From NCBI GenBank assembly GCA_963662155.1, contig OY759274.1, positions 45,679,565-45,743,564 on the forward strand: a stretch of DNA of 64,000 bases, written 5' to 3'. The stretch comes from Lamellibrachia columna. Lineage: Eukaryota; Annelida; Polychaeta; Sabellida; Siboglinidae. The notes below the pieces were generated by a model. The model made no database searches, had not been told where the DNA came from, and was given only the letters and a program-made list of their open reading frames with translations. Shown here piece after piece: positions 22,553-52,170 of this stretch (its first letter is position 1; every line of letters begins with the position of its first letter). The position numbers and the translations under genes are program-made.

Positions 22553-22980
22553 ACCGCAGGACTGAGCAGAGCTATACCTCTTATTTAAACATTGTTTGGC
22601 TGGACTTTCTGCAGTGACAGCTTTGTATGATCTTTCTAATGAACTTCTGTTTGTTGTACTCACTTTACCAGAGTTGTCTTTATTGTGTTCTCTGAGTTTG
22701 GGTTTGCGGGTTTTTATCAAAAGAGGTTGTAAATGTTCAATAAACAGACATGATAACTCGTTCTCTTGAATTTGTGTTTGCTTCATTACCATTGGCCGAG
22801 TTACATTGTTTTTACTGGATACATGACATTGGATTTCTAATGGCTTGGTTGTTTCCACAGATATTCGTCTAGCTCGACTCCACCCATTCACGGTCCGTTT
22901 ACACGATTCTACCTGCAGAAGCTCTCTGCTGTCGCTGCATTGAGGACCCGCTGCTAGGTATTTCCTCAGAGGCCCATATA
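22553..22980 (-). CDS. Unidentified ORF or terminal exon downstream of the metalloprotease
   Basis: The minus frame is open from an acceptor-like AAATAG at about 22982 to TAA at 22550-22552. It includes VYGPLRKYLAAGPQCSDSRE, NGWSRARRISVETTKPLEIQ and a Lys/Ser-rich end. An ATG at 22891 would give 113 residues. AATAAA follows within 20 bases on the minus strand. Its placement just past the metalloprotease poly(A) signal is odd. It could be a separate small gene, an alternative last exon or a chance ORF. Confidence 0.35.
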
Positions 22981-23000
22981 CTTCGTCTATTTAAAGAGGT

Positions 23001-23006
23001 TTTATT
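23001..23006 (-). promoter_or_regulatory. Poly(A) signal of the leishmanolysin-like gene
   Basis: AATAAA on the minus strand lies about 355 bases after the stop codon at 23362-23364. The 3' UTR between them has only short ORF traces. Confidence 0.5.
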
Positions 23007-23361
23007 TGCTGGATCTTTCCACCGTGCACCAGTTTGTTGGGTTCCCTACACTGGCATTATTTGTGTCAAGTTGGTTTGGTGTTTTTGTATTTCGTACTCC
23101 ACTTTCACTTTTTTCAACTTTGCTCCAGTGATGGTTTCCGAGTTTTCATAAGCATGGTTATATCAACAAAGATGTTATTTGTGTCTACATCCACATAGTC
23201 TCTATCACCGAGTTGCCATCTACTGCTTGTTGGGTTTGTTCCATTGGAGTTGTCCACTGAATTATGTCTGCTCTATTCCCACATTGGACGCTGCATTTGG
23301 TAGGTTTCTGTCAGATTTCTTGGTTCTACCCAATTAAACTGTCTTGGCTGGTTTTTCGCCA

Positions 23362-40618
<17,257 letters not shown>

Positions 40619-40980
40619 AGTCGTTTAGTCAACCATGTCATTAACATAAAACATTCCACGGCAATGTTGCAGGCGTGATAGTTTTTGGACAATTCAAATA
40701 ACTTGCGCGCGATCGCTGCGCGCGATAGCGTGAATGCTGCAAGTTGCGTCATGAGGCGGATTGTGCGCACATTGTATATATTTTTACACCGCAATACGGA
40801 CGTTTATCGAAAAGGCTGCAAAATATGCTCAGCCACTGCCCACGTATCAATGTTACGATCGCCAGACGAGATAGCGACAATCAGACCTGGTTGATCCAGT
40901 GTACGCATTGAACTATTGTAGGAACACTACCAGCTGGGAACCGGCGACTTTTTTGTTTTTAGCTTAACAGTTTCTTACGT
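40619..40980 (-). promoter_or_regulatory. Candidate LMLN promoter region
   Basis: The stretch upstream of the LMLN start codon has a CpG-dense core at 40704-40730 (GCGCGCGATCGCTGCGCGCG) unlike the AT-rich surroundings. No TATA box is evident. It may serve two directions, since an exon-like ORF opens on the other strand at 41031. Position alone is the evidence. Confidence 0.35.
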
Positions 40981-41030
40981 TGTACGACTCAACGCGATTT
41001 AACAAGATTGCCAAAGGAGAAAAAACCCAG

Positions 41031-41107
41031 ATGGCAAGGAAGTCATTGGCTAATCGAGAGTCCAACGATTTGATAACGGTCGAAAGGCAAACATCAGCTG
41101 AAAACAG
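41031..41107 (+). CDS. Possible first exon of a divergent gene
   Basis: ATG 41031 begins MARKSLANRESNDLITVERQ and ends in AACAG|GTATGT at 41108. The donor and polar composition are exon-like, and it lies head to head with LMLN. No downstream exon was found among the transposons, so this is weak. Confidence 0.25.
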
Positions 41108-41439
41108 GTATGTTTATTGTCATCCCAGTAACGACAACCGATATTGCGTTCCATCGAGGTGGAACTTAACCTTGTTGGCACATGGGAATTTCCACAATAC
41201 GAGATTGTGGCCGTTCTATTGGTATATTTTCTGTGCGCATGAAAAACAAGTAAACGCCAACGATAATGTATGGTGTTATTTTAGGGCAATATATACTAAT
41301 ATGGCTCTGTAATTGTTAAAGAATGAAGGTGTCAAATTATGTGTAAATGTCACGCACGTTATGTTGAATGGATATCTAAAGAGTAATGGTAATGCTAGAC
41401 TAAATGTTTTTGTTTTTTGACATGACATATTCCTAATGA

Positions 41440-41880
41440 AACTATACCATATATACCATATAATTGATTGGTATACCATGGTGTGAAACAGGGAAATTTT
41501 ACATTGGAATATGATGATATATTTTCATAAGGGATTAAATCATCGTGTATTTAGGGTGTTCATTTTGGGAACCTGGATTTTCATAAGGGGGTGGGCAAGC
41601 ATGTTTTCACGAAATATCGCCCAAAGGCGCAAACATCCCTTTTGAAAATATACCATGGTGTTTTGAAACAGGTAAACCATGGTAAATCATAGTAGACCAT
41701 GGTAAAATACCATGATATGCCAGGGAAACCATGGTAATCCATGGTGTTTTCAAACAGGGAAGCCATGGTAAAATACCATGGTGTTTTCAAACAGGTAAAC
41801 CATGGTACATCACAGTTTACATTGTAATGTCATGGTTTACCATATAATATAACGAGATACTATGGTATATTTTCATAAAG
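41440..41880. repeat. CCATGG palindrome cluster
   Basis: Dense, irregular copies of ACCATGGT, TACCATGGTGTTTTCAAACA and AACCATGGTAAAATACCATG. The block folds on itself at many scales. A related GCCATGGTATATTTTCATAA occurs alone at 49662. Confidence 0.85.
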
Positions 41881-41882
41881 GT

Positions 41883-42073
41883 AGACAGAACACAGGGAAA
41901 GCAACTAAACTAACTTTGTAATCTGCTGGAACAGACTGGTGTTACCTTGGATGGTCATAGACAGAACCCAGGGGAGAGCAGCTAAACTAACTTTGTAATC
42001 TGCTGGAGCAGACTAGTGCTACCTTAGATGGCCATAGACAGAACACAGGGGAAAACAACTAAACTAACTCGTT
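41883..42073. repeat. ~76-bp tandem repeat, 2.5 units
   Basis: Units beginning AGACAGAACACAGGGAAAGC and ending with GGATGGTCAT, three starts in tandem with a few substitutions. Confidence 0.9.
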
Positions 42074-42255
42074 TTACGGAGAAAACGCATATATATATAT
42101 ACACCTCAATTTCTACCCAGTCTGGTGACTGATTTTGAACTGTTTGTGTGTTCTGCAGAGTATTCAGTGTAGTGATAGGCACAGGGCGTTTTTTATAGAA
42201 TTTTCACTGTGGGGGCAATGTCCTAAAAGGGCACTCCAAATGGTTAAAAAGGGCA

Positions 42256-42369
<114 letters not shown>

Positions 42370-42519
42370 TATCTTTTTATCCATATGGTTGCACACTGAC
42401 GACTGCATCTCGGTATAAAATTAATGTTACATTAATATCCCAGAATTTTTTTTATTACAAACACATGTATAGTAGTTAGAGAAACATGACACGTCTCTAG
42501 CAACTTGCAAATCAGTACG

Positions 42520-44564
42520 TTTGACAGTCGTCTCAATTTTACTAGAAGAGCCCCGTTTCGCGGGTGAATTTCCTAACGAATTCACGCTACCCGTAGATAT
42601 CCCAATCTGGAGCCCCGCTTCTTCTGGTCTTCTCCAGGAATTTGACGACAGCGGGTCGAGGGTCAAAGTAGGCGGTGTCCACACCATTCAGTGCTACCAT
42701 GAGGCGGGCGTTTCTCGTGTCCTCACCCATGCTGGTGCGGTGATTGTCGACAACGAGGTTGTGGTGGCTCACGATTCTTTTGGTCTGCATATAGTGTGGA
42801 CTCATGCAAGCCAGAGATGCCAACACCTTCTGAACTGAACCTGTGGTGACTGGCAGAAGTTGCCGCAATCTTACAAGCGAGATCACAGCCATCAGGCAGG
42901 AATGGCACATTCATCATGTTCTCCCATTGCTGCTCCGTCCGTAAAGTCAGATGCCTCGTCTGGAAAAAGACGCCTGACGACGCGCACGCCATGCTTAACG
43001 AAAGATCCCAGATTGTGTGACATCACCAACCCCTTCATGTCTTTGATGATGTCCTCCTGCTCCGGGTGCATGCGTTCAGAGAGGTATTCGTGGGATGCTT
43101 GCGCGACCTCCAGCCTGATTGCTCGTACATTACAGCGGTTCGTACAAACGAACTGGTGGTTCGACTTTCGCTGTGTTAGGTCCTCACTGGTGCTATCGGT
43201 TGGGCAACTCTCTTTCTCCTCTCTTCTTCCCGGGAATGGTCCATCCCTCATCAATCTCAACTTCTTGACGGCAGCGCCAGTCACAGTGAGAAGATGGCTG
43301 ATGAAAAAATCACTCCTTTGCAACTTCTTCTGGAGTGTTTCAAATATCTCCAGGAGGAGATGGAGGTTATCCATTTCTGTTGGTGGTTCCAAATTCTCAG
43401 AAACCCTTTGGCTTCAGCCTTCTCCTTTCTGTCGCTGGTACTTTCTGGTGCCTGCATCTGTTCCCACACCTAAATGCAGACTGGTAGGTTATTCAGCACA
43501 GCATCCACCAGCTGCAGCTCGTTCTGGGCAAACCTGACATCGTGGTGCCGGGGGAACTGTTTGACATTCCCGGCTTGCGCTGACAACATCTTCATCCTTC
43601 TCGGCGTCCGGAAGAATCGTACGAGCCCCAGTAGATTAGAATTCCACATGCCCAGCTCCGGTACGGTGTTGACGACCGACTCAATGGCTAAGTCCGACCG
43701 GTCAGCAGCACACCAGAAAGTTGCCAGACCTCTCTGCACTTGGTCAGCAACCAAACGCCATAACCCACCATGTCTGCCAGTGTTTGCCGATTCGCCGTCA
43801 GTGGTGACACCGACGAGCTTCGTGTCTTTACCTCCGGTCAGATCCAAAGCTTTGTTCACCGCTTCCAGTAGTCAAGGGGCACCGTTCTTCTCTGGCGAAT
43901 GCATGACGACGAACACACTCGTTGTTGCTGCTATGTGCGGTTCAGAGGTCATATGGTCAATGACACTTTCCAGTCTATCACTACAGTCCGCCCTTACGCC
44001 GCTTGCGATTGCTATAGTGCCATTTTTAGAACTTTTCTTTGCCATCTCCTCATACTCCTGACATGTTGTGCATAGAATGTGACCCCTTGTTCGGCCACAT
44101 TTCTTTGCCGAAAATGAGCGAAGCTCGGGGAATTTGTTTACAACATCTGCAATAATTAACGGAATTCCTTTGTACGTCGGTGTGCGGGAACTTGACGGTT
44201 ACTGGCCTGAAGTTGCGTTGTCGGTTTCCTGACCAGGTGTCTGGGTAAGGTGGTGATCTTTGTCTCCAGGAGTGTGGTCAGGTGTGATGGCAGTGGACGG
44301 ATCATGGCTGCTTGATGAACTGGTACTCGGGCGAGAGCACAACGAAGGCAGAATCTCTGTGACTGGTGGTACACCTTTGTCTTTGAGAGTGTCATCAGAT
44401 GTGATGGCAGCGGACGGATCATAATTCACTGGCGACATTGTGGGTATTTTTGGCAATGAGTCATTGAGGCTGCGTCAAAAAATTGTGTCTAGGCGATGCC
44501 ATTTTGCGGCAGATTTCTGTAGCTCTTCTTGTTTTCGTTTTGCATTTCTGTCTCTCTTAGGCAT
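42520..44564 (-). pseudogene. hAT-superfamily-like transposase gene, decayed
   Basis: Start MPKRDRNAKRKQEELQKSAA at ATG 44562-44564. The frame continues with stops at about 44475, 44208 and 43874. Then come KCGRTRGHILCTTC with paired Cys, a long RNase-H-like region with GVTTDGESANTGRHGG and FWCAADRSDLAIESV (43470-43859), and, after a frameshift near 43400, the 42892-43392 block. It ends in ACMSPHYMQTKRIVSHHNLV and a DPRPAV end (42587-42910). The GVTTDG and CAAHR-like AADRSDLA motifs fit hAT transposases or host genes derived from them. No matching terminal repeats of its own were found. Confidence 0.65.
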
Positions 44565-44680
44565 GACTGGCAGGATATCGACCTGGACAAATTAGATGGT
44601 TAAATGTAATAACTAACTCAGGAAAAGCATGTATATTTGAAACACTTTTATAGTGGAATTACAATGCGAGCGGCGACATG

Positions 44681-44688
44681 CTCTAGAC
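44681..44688. repeat. hAT target-site duplication, left copy
   Basis: CTCTAGAC directly precedes the terminal repeat. The same eight bases follow the element at 48259-48266. Confidence 0.93.
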
Positions 44689-45133
44689 CAGGGGTCGGCA
44701 ACCTGCGGCCCGCGGGCCAACTGCGGCCCGCGTAGCTATTTCATGCGGCCCGCGGACTGACAACGATATTGTACAAAATGCGGCCCGCCCCTGCCACATT
44801 GGTATACAAAATAACATGTCCACGTGATGTACATAATAATATACAAAATATGTAGTTTTACTTCCTTTAATATTTAATGAATTCACTTTTGCGTATGTAG
44901 ACATGAAAGTATGCAGCGCGGCCCTCCTAAGGAACACACCATTAAACAACTTTAGCTTGTATTTAATGTGTTCACATTGTGGACAGATCTGTGCGTTACC
45001 CATTGGAAAACTATTTTCAGTAAATAAACAACCTAAGTTGCATTTGAAAAATAGTAAATATCCCAAAAAGCCATCTTGCCCCATCCTTGGGGTAACACGG
45101 TCTATAACCCCCTCCCTGTGGTTTTTACTTATA

Positions 45134-46855
45134 CAGTCGCGCCTCGTTATTACGCGGATTCGGATATAACGCGGTCGGTCGTGGACCCCGAATTTGGGCC
45201 TGCTTAAACCTACTTAGAATTACTTTGACAATTCTCAAGAAACATTAGGGGAAAACAATGTCAGTGAATGAGTATCAACGGGTTGTTTGTTTTGCGCTGT
45301 CGCCGACATCAATCGCTGTCGCTCGCTTCGCTTCGATGGCTTGTAAATTGCAATCGAGATTCACAAATACGCCTCGCGTAAGAATCAGATAAACAGTTTT
45401 AAATGCATTTAGTATGCAGTGCCAACATAACACTTGGGTGAAATGACATGCTTCCATTACATCGTAAATTTAATCGTTTTCGCGACGCGAAACCAACATG
45501 TCAAATTCCTAACCCAAGGCTCTACCGGTGCGCGAAAATACGAATTCGTCATCCGCACATGAAGTGATGAATCGATGTTAAGTGGTGCGTAATAAATTTA
45601 TGCTTCGGTCGAGATCAGTTGAAAGACGAAGTGAAACAATTATTAATTCTACCTATTGTCGTTTTCTGTTTTTTATCAGCTTACATACTACGTTTGTCAA
45701 ATCATAATTTATACGTTTTCGGCTGCTCAGGTCCACGTTATTATTTTCGATTCGTAGGCCTACTGGTCCAGTACATCATCATCGTAGTAGATCTATTCCA
45801 TAACGGTTTACGTACATGTGTTTTATTCAGTTCAAGAGTCAAGAGTGTGTGACATTTAAAAATAATGCACGTTGATGCTAGTATACTCGTTTAATAAACT
45901 GCATATTTGCGTATAAGACAGTGCTGCAAGCACACGGGGCTTCGACAGCGTTCTTGGGCTTGGTGCAGCGGGCAGCGGGCAGCGGGCAGCGATCGCTATT
46001 GTTTAGTAGCTCCATGGTGGCGGATATGAGAACACCTAAAGGCCGGCGCACACGAGAGCTATCAGCTGAGCAAACGGTCACGCGCGGCTGTTGGCTCCGC
46101 TGATAGCTCTAGGCGCGTTTCACCGCACACGATGAGTAAAGTGCTGAGCTAACCACTACATTTCAAGTCATATGACTACATTTTAATCACGTGATTTGCT
46201 AAAAACGGCGTGTTCGGATGATGAGACAGATCTTCTGTTCCTGTTGTTGCTATGACGTCGTCGTCGTCGTTGGAGAGCGGCATGCCGAACGACGTGGGCC
46301 AGGGATTGGATTCTAAGACGTCAGGGACAAGGTGTATATGCAAACCTGATTAGAGAAGTAAACGCTGAGGATCCCGACACGTTTTTGGCAGTTTCATCGA
46401 CTGAACGTCAATTCGTTTAGCACCATATTGGCGTTGGTGGATCCACTTATAAAAAGAGGAGACGTAATCTTGGCAAGTTTATCCTCCAAAAGGACGTCGT
46501 TCACAATTTCGCTGGTATATAGTCGCCATTTCTGAAATGACGTAAACTCTACGGATTTTTATTGGCCAGTTGATTTTTGCAGCTCAGCACGTAGCTTACG
46601 CGCCCCGCAGACGGTGAGACTTTGGACGCGCGAGGCGAAAAATATTAAACACGATAGATATTTTGCTCACCGCCTCGCGTGGCGCATTGCTCACGATAAC
46701 CGCAGCGCACACGAGAGCTATCAGCTGAGCTGACAGCCACGCGTGGCTGTTGGCTCAGCAGATAGCTCTCGTGTGCGCCGGCCTTAACGCGCCTCGCGTA
46801 CAGCGCGGTCCAAAGTCGTGGACTCCGACTACCGCGTTATAACGAGGCTCGACTG
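45134..46855. mobile_element. pogo/Tigger-like element nested in the hAT
   Basis: The left end CAGTCGCGCCTCGTTATTAC and the right end, which inverts to CAGTCGAGCCTCGTTATAAC, sit between TA dinucleotides (45132-45133 and 46856-46857), as in Tc1/mariner pogo-type elements. It is 1.72 kb with no transposase frame, and it has itself received another element. Confidence 0.88.
46041..46783. mobile_element. Third-level inverted-repeat element with hairpin ends
   Basis: Starts GGCCGGCGCACACGAGAGCT and ends with its inverse. Flanks read TAAA and TTAA, so the duplication is unclear. Each end also folds on itself: GAGAGCTATCAGCTGAGC pairs with a nearby GCTGATAGCTCT. This resembles foldback-type elements. 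Superfamily not assigned. Confidence 0.72.
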
Positions 46856-48150
46856 TATGAACGAACTATTGCCTGAAATTAAAATGTATATTATATACAA
46901 ATGGTATGATAGTAATATATCAGGCCATTATGGTTTTTAAATTTAAATGGGAGTTAACATATAATACATACCTTGCAATCCATACATAATCTAATATTGG
47001 TTTAGTGATATCCCATCATAATTACAGCCTACGGGCTAGCAGAACGTAAATTATACAATGTTCGTATTATGTTCAATGTATTAAACATAATTGGTCATGT
47101 GTAATACATTTGACAAAGTGTGACGATGTGTGTGTGGGATAAGACATAGGGACCGTCTTGCCCCATATGCAATGGGACTGTCTTGCCCCAGAGACGTGTG
47201 TCTTAATAAGATGTATACAAAGCACAACATACTATTCCACATTTTGTATTGTTTGATCTGTCAACTGATTAATAATATTATCACGTCACCAATTACGTCC
47301 ATGATTCATGATTCACACCGTTGTATGGTGAGTTTCACCATTTTACTATTGGCAAAATATTAGATCAATGCATATAAAAGTTTAAAAACACACTGATTTA
47401 ATTACGTCTGTCTCGTGTTGCTGAACTTTCGGGCAGGTATCAGATAGAATTAGCTTCATTTTGCACCATATTTGGAACGTTCAGAGTTATATATTTTGAG
47501 TACGTGGTGGGGGCCGTCTTACCTCCAGGGACCGTGTTGCCCCAGGTTACCCTACTACCTTATTTGTGTTTGAGTGATAATGTGTTGTTTTAACTAACGT
47601 TCGTCGCCTGCCAGCGAAATGGCGAACGGAGTTGTACGCTGATGGAAAAGGTTCAAGACTAAGGAGGTGCCAAGCAAAGCTCTTCAGGGCACACTCCATC
47701 ATCCAACGGGAAAGCCCGTGTGGCAAGTCGATGAAAATGCAGACCATAATAAGGGTAGCCGTGAAGACTAAACTGTGTTCGCTCTCGCTGTCTAAACTAG
47801 CGGCAGTTCCAGCACCTTGTGACCGAGATGAATGCGCGATATGAAGAACTCCTGTAGTACACCGAAGTAAGCTGAGGCGCGCAGGAACAAGTCTGCAGCC
47901 AGGTGTGGGCCACTTGGTGGCGTAGCAACATCACCAGCAACAGGCCTCAGTGTCACATGGCACCAGCGGCATGCCAAGAACACGTAACCTGAATAATGTG
48001 TTTTTGAATAATCCAACTGTTGTTCAAAATCAGACGTTGGTGTTTGACGATAATAATAACTCATATTCGTGGACGTGCTATTTACAACAGTGGTCAATAC
48101 AACTGCTAGACACAAGGTATATAATTGCATTGTGCCAATTACCACGAGTG

Positions 48151-48194
<44 letters not shown>

Positions 48195-48266
48195 TGGCCC
48201 GCTAACCTATTCAAAGTCACTTATTTGGCCCTCCATTCAAAAAGGTTGCCGACCCCTGCTCTAGAC

Positions 48267-49440
48267 TCTAGACATAAATATACTGAAGATATAGGCCTAA
48301 GGCAGAAAAGAGAATAATACAAAACATGCATACCATGTCTATCAATCAAATGGTTGGCTAAGTACATAACAAATCAAAATATAGAAAATACGTACTTCAA
48401 AAAGTGACATGTGCAAATGTTGATTTACATTTTATGTTAATATGTGGACCACCAACTTTTGAGTAACAATTTTCCAAAGTTGAAGTCCCTGCTGACCGCC
48501 AACTTTCCATCTCACATGTAGACCACTATCAACTACTCATACATTTTAAAATCTATTTGTTTAGTATGTATACAATATGCTTCTTTGAGTTACCATGCTT
48601 ACAATTTTGATTTCTCAAAGATGCGGAGAATGAATTGGCTAGGTTACTGCCTCAATAAAAATCTCCCCTGACAGGTTTATGGCTGTTGTGATGTTTGTAT
48701 CATCTTAACTACAAAAGGGATCATTATTAAAATGTGATTATTTTGTGATATTTGTTAAACGTGCCAATTGCTTTCGTTGGACACTACACACACTTTGCCA
48801 GGTTTATTTATTATTTGAAAAAAAAACAGCCGACTGAAAGTTTGTTGATACATCGTTAATCCCCGCCCGCTCGCTCTCGACCAATGATAATAACAAACAG
48901 TAACATGCAGGTACACATATTTACATATACATAATCATTAGCTATTCTAGCACCGGAACACTGACGTAATAAGTAGACACTTCTATGGCTATGGTATGGC
49001 TATGCCAACGCACGTTTTCAGTTCTTCGCATGAACTGTATGAAGAAGCCATTCGGCAATACGTCACTGTTAATGCTATGATGCTATTACATTCCTCACTT
49101 CCTGTCGCATGCATTAACATAAACACACAATAGCTCGGGTACTACTGCCTATGTCCATGATATTGCCATTATTCTTCGACTTTCGAGTCGAAAGTAAACC
49201 TCACCATTCGAGACGCATCGAACATGAAAATGGTAACATAAAAATAGTAACCTGGCATCTAGTTATGGAACAGGAAATATAAAGCCTTTTTTGAAAATAA
49301 AAGATTCCCCTCTGAGCCATATCAATAAATTGATCTTTTGTAGACATATTGCCCTTCTTTAACTTTGGTACTTTCTTGATTTTGCCACCAATGAAAATTA
49401 ACTAAATCACACTAACAAGAAGAATACAAATTATGACCTA
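48267..49440. other. Intergenic, nothing recognised
   Basis: AT-rich unique DNA right of the hAT element. No ORF of note, no repeat. Confidence 0.45.
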
Positions 49441-49570
49441 CATTACTACAAGGGGCTGGTTAAGGAGAATGGGGGCACGCATTGGGGGGGGGGGCAAGTT
49501 GGTTTGACTGGGGGGGACAAATGAAAGGGCTGGGGGGGCATTGCCCCCCCACTTTGTATGTTAAAAAACG
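49440..49570. repeat. G-run-rich stretch
   Basis: Several runs of seven or more G with a closing CCCCCCC at 49543-49550. G-quadruplex formation is plausible. A similar style of DNA lies at 680-725 and 51005-51060 and may be ends of a dispersed element. Confidence 0.5.
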
Positions 49571-49821
49571 CCCTGGATAGGCAAGCGGTCAGCGTATGTT
49601 CATTGTTGTGTTACAATTGTGTTATTTCATTTACAGTTGTCAGTAGCTGGTATGCCATGGTATATTTTCATAAGGGATTTGATTCTTCAAGCGATTGAAG
49701 TCTAGCGAGCGCTCAAGAGCCACATGGACAGACATCATCAGGCCATAATTAGGGTCCTTCCATAGTTTCTTTACTACCGCATTATACTTTCATTTAATGA
49801 CAATGAACATACGCTGACCGC

Positions 49822-49940
49822 ATTACACTGAATACTCTGCTGAACGCACAAACATTTCCAAATCAGTCACCATGCTGGGCCGAAATTTAGGTATATATGG
49901 CCTATACGTTTTTGGTGCGTTTTCTCCGTCAAACGAGGTA
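49822..49940 (+). repeat. Dispersed repeat, inverted partner of 42060-42180
   Basis: TACACTGAATACTCTGCTGA through CGTTTTCTCCGTCAAACGAG is the inverse of 42062-42178 with scattered changes and one gap. The two copies lie 7.7 kb apart, on either side of the transposase gene and the hAT element. Confidence 0.75.
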
Positions 49941-50144
49941 TGTCATTTTCACAAAGTTCACACAGCAAGTGTGTTAATAACAGATAAATGTGCTGTGAAA
50001 TGTTCAAGAAAACCGTATGACAAATTTAATATGAATCCAAACAACGTTATAATGGCCACCATTTGGAAAATCAACAGTGGTTCTACCCCCCATCAAAACG
50101 TGAACAAGAAAAAGAAGTATGAAGAACTGATGAGAACGGCCCAG

Positions 50145-50283
50145 GGCGATCCGTGATAGCCGACCTTCCGAGAGGAGTGGGCACCGATGATGATGAGGGG
50201 GGAGTCTAAAAGGCGATCCGTGATAGCCGACCTTCCGAGAGGAGTGGGCACCGATGATGATGAGGGGGGAGTCTAAAAGGCGG
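50145..50283. repeat. 69-bp direct duplication
   Basis: Two identical units from GGCGATCCGTGATAGCCGAC to GGGGGGAGTCTAAAA in tandem. Confidence 0.93.
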
Positions 50284-50479
50284 ACCAGGGTAGTCATGTT
50301 GTTCCCATATCTCAGATAAATTATTAAATAAAAAATCGCAATTATTTCTTAATAACGCTTTCCGTCCCTCGGTTTTTAGATATCTAACCATACATATTTT
50401 ATGAAGAGTAGTAATTTATATAACTAAATATAAACTATACCGCGGTCTGCCCTGGCCAATCGTGATGTATGTATGCATG

Positions 50480-50743
<264 letters not shown>

Positions 50744-50839
50744 TGCGTTGGCGTCAAGGCCCTCCATACAATTGTGTCATGTCATTTACAGTTGTCAGTA
50801 GCTGGATGTCATTAGGTAACCTTTTAATGTGTTGCTCTG

Positions 50840-51600
50840 TGTAGAACCTCTTTTTATGTCATGTGTTGTGTCCAATAATTTTTTATTCTCTGGGGAAAGA
50901 TGATTATGTTGCTGTTAGTCTATCCTCCATATAAAAATGCATCAATGTAGGCCACACGTTGCACACATAGCATCTGAAAACTCTTATTCGCAGGAATTTT
51001 CCAAGGAGGGGCAAGAAAGAAGATTCCAAATCCAGGGGAATGTGCCCCCCTTGTCCCCTCTGCGGACCCTCATGCCCTGGTCTACATTGATGTAATATAT
51101 ATTTGTAATATCCAGAATGCTTGACGTGTCGTGGAATGTTTGATTTGCTCTTGCGTTCCCTTCTTCATTTCTTGAGCACGTTACAATTCTACCCTTTTAA
51201 ATAATCTACTGGATTAATCGTCTCGGCATTAACTTTTATATAACATATTTGTGTTTGCGCTTGCTGTGAAGGTAAGCTACAGTTGGGAGTAATAAATCCA
51301 TTAAACATGGTTATCCTGATCGCAAGCCTGTCACTTTTACGTGGTTTGCCTTTTAAGCTTTCCCCTCTAATGACTAAATGTTTGATGGAAAGCATTCGAA
51401 ATGCTAATTTGCATATTTATAACTGTTATGAAGGAATGAAATTGTTGTAGACAATGCCGTCTGTCCAAACACCAAAAATCAAAGCGTCAATAGTGTGTTA
51501 ATTTTTAAATGTTTTTAATAAATCAAGTAGTCGATAAATATCGGGTATGTCATGTATTTAAAATGTTCATTAATTATGTCACATCGTAGTTTCGATGTTC
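50840..51600. other. Intergenic, nothing recognised
   Basis: AT-rich, with a G/C-run patch at 51000-51080. No gene seen. Confidence 0.4.
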
Positions 51601-51605
51601 ACCAA

Positions 51606-52170
51606 CTGAGGTTGCGTTTGCATCATAGGTTGTGTCTGCTGGTTTCCATCACCATAGGTTGTGTTTGCTTGTTTCCATCAACAGAGGTTGTGGTTGCTTG
51701 GTTCCAAAACGGAGGTTTTCTTTGCTTGGCTCCAGCATAATATGTTGTGTTTACTTGTTTCCATTAACATAGGTTGTATCTGCTTGTTTCCGTCAACATA
51801 GGTTGTTTTTGCTTGGTTCCATCAACAGAGATTGTGTTTGCTTGGTTCCACCAACATAGGTTGTGCTTGCTTGGTTCCACCAACATAGGTTGTGTTTGCT
51901 TGGTTCCATCAACATAGGTTGTGTTTGCTTGGTTCCATCAACATAGGTTGTGTTTGCTTGGCTCCAGCAAAATATGTTGTGTTTGCGTAGTTCCACCAAC
52001 AGAGGTTGTGTTTGTTTGGTTCCAACACGGAGGGTTTAATTGCTTGGATCCAACAACATAGGTCGCGTGTACTTGTTTCTGTCAACAGAGATTTTGTTTG
52101 CTAGGTTACAGAGGTTGTGTTTGTTTGGTTCCTTCAACAATGGCTGATATCAATCAACATAGGTTACATT
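51606..52170. repeat. ~29-bp degenerate minisatellite, ~18 units
   Basis: Units of AGGTTGTGTTTGCTTGGTTC plus CATCAACAT vary by substitution and small indels. The minus-strand ORF through it is a repeat artefact. It lies downstream of the metalloprotease paralogue. Confidence 0.9.

Larger units (their letters stand above)
44689..48258. mobile_element. Non-autonomous hAT element, 3.57 kb
   Basis: Ends are CAGGGGTCGGCAACCT and its inverse AGGTTGCCGACCCCTG, with a perfect 8-bp duplication CTCTAGAC, all hAT hallmarks. The left subterminal region holds five GCGGCCCGC motifs, likely transposase sites. There is no long coding frame for a transposase. It was enlarged by a nested Tigger-like element. 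A (CGTG)n tract lies near the right end (48148-48197). Repeated TTGCCCCA-bearing stretches at 45075, 47160 and 47530 suggest another buried repeat. Confidence 0.92.

Noticed and set aside
40884..40898. 18S rRNA 5' end (ACCTGGTTGATCCAGT)
   Set aside because: Only about 14 bases agree with the universal 18S start and the following sequence differs, so it is a chance or trivial match.
51793..51999. 68-codon repeat ORF (HNLCW-type units)
   Set aside because: It is a translation of the degenerate 29-bp array with no other support.
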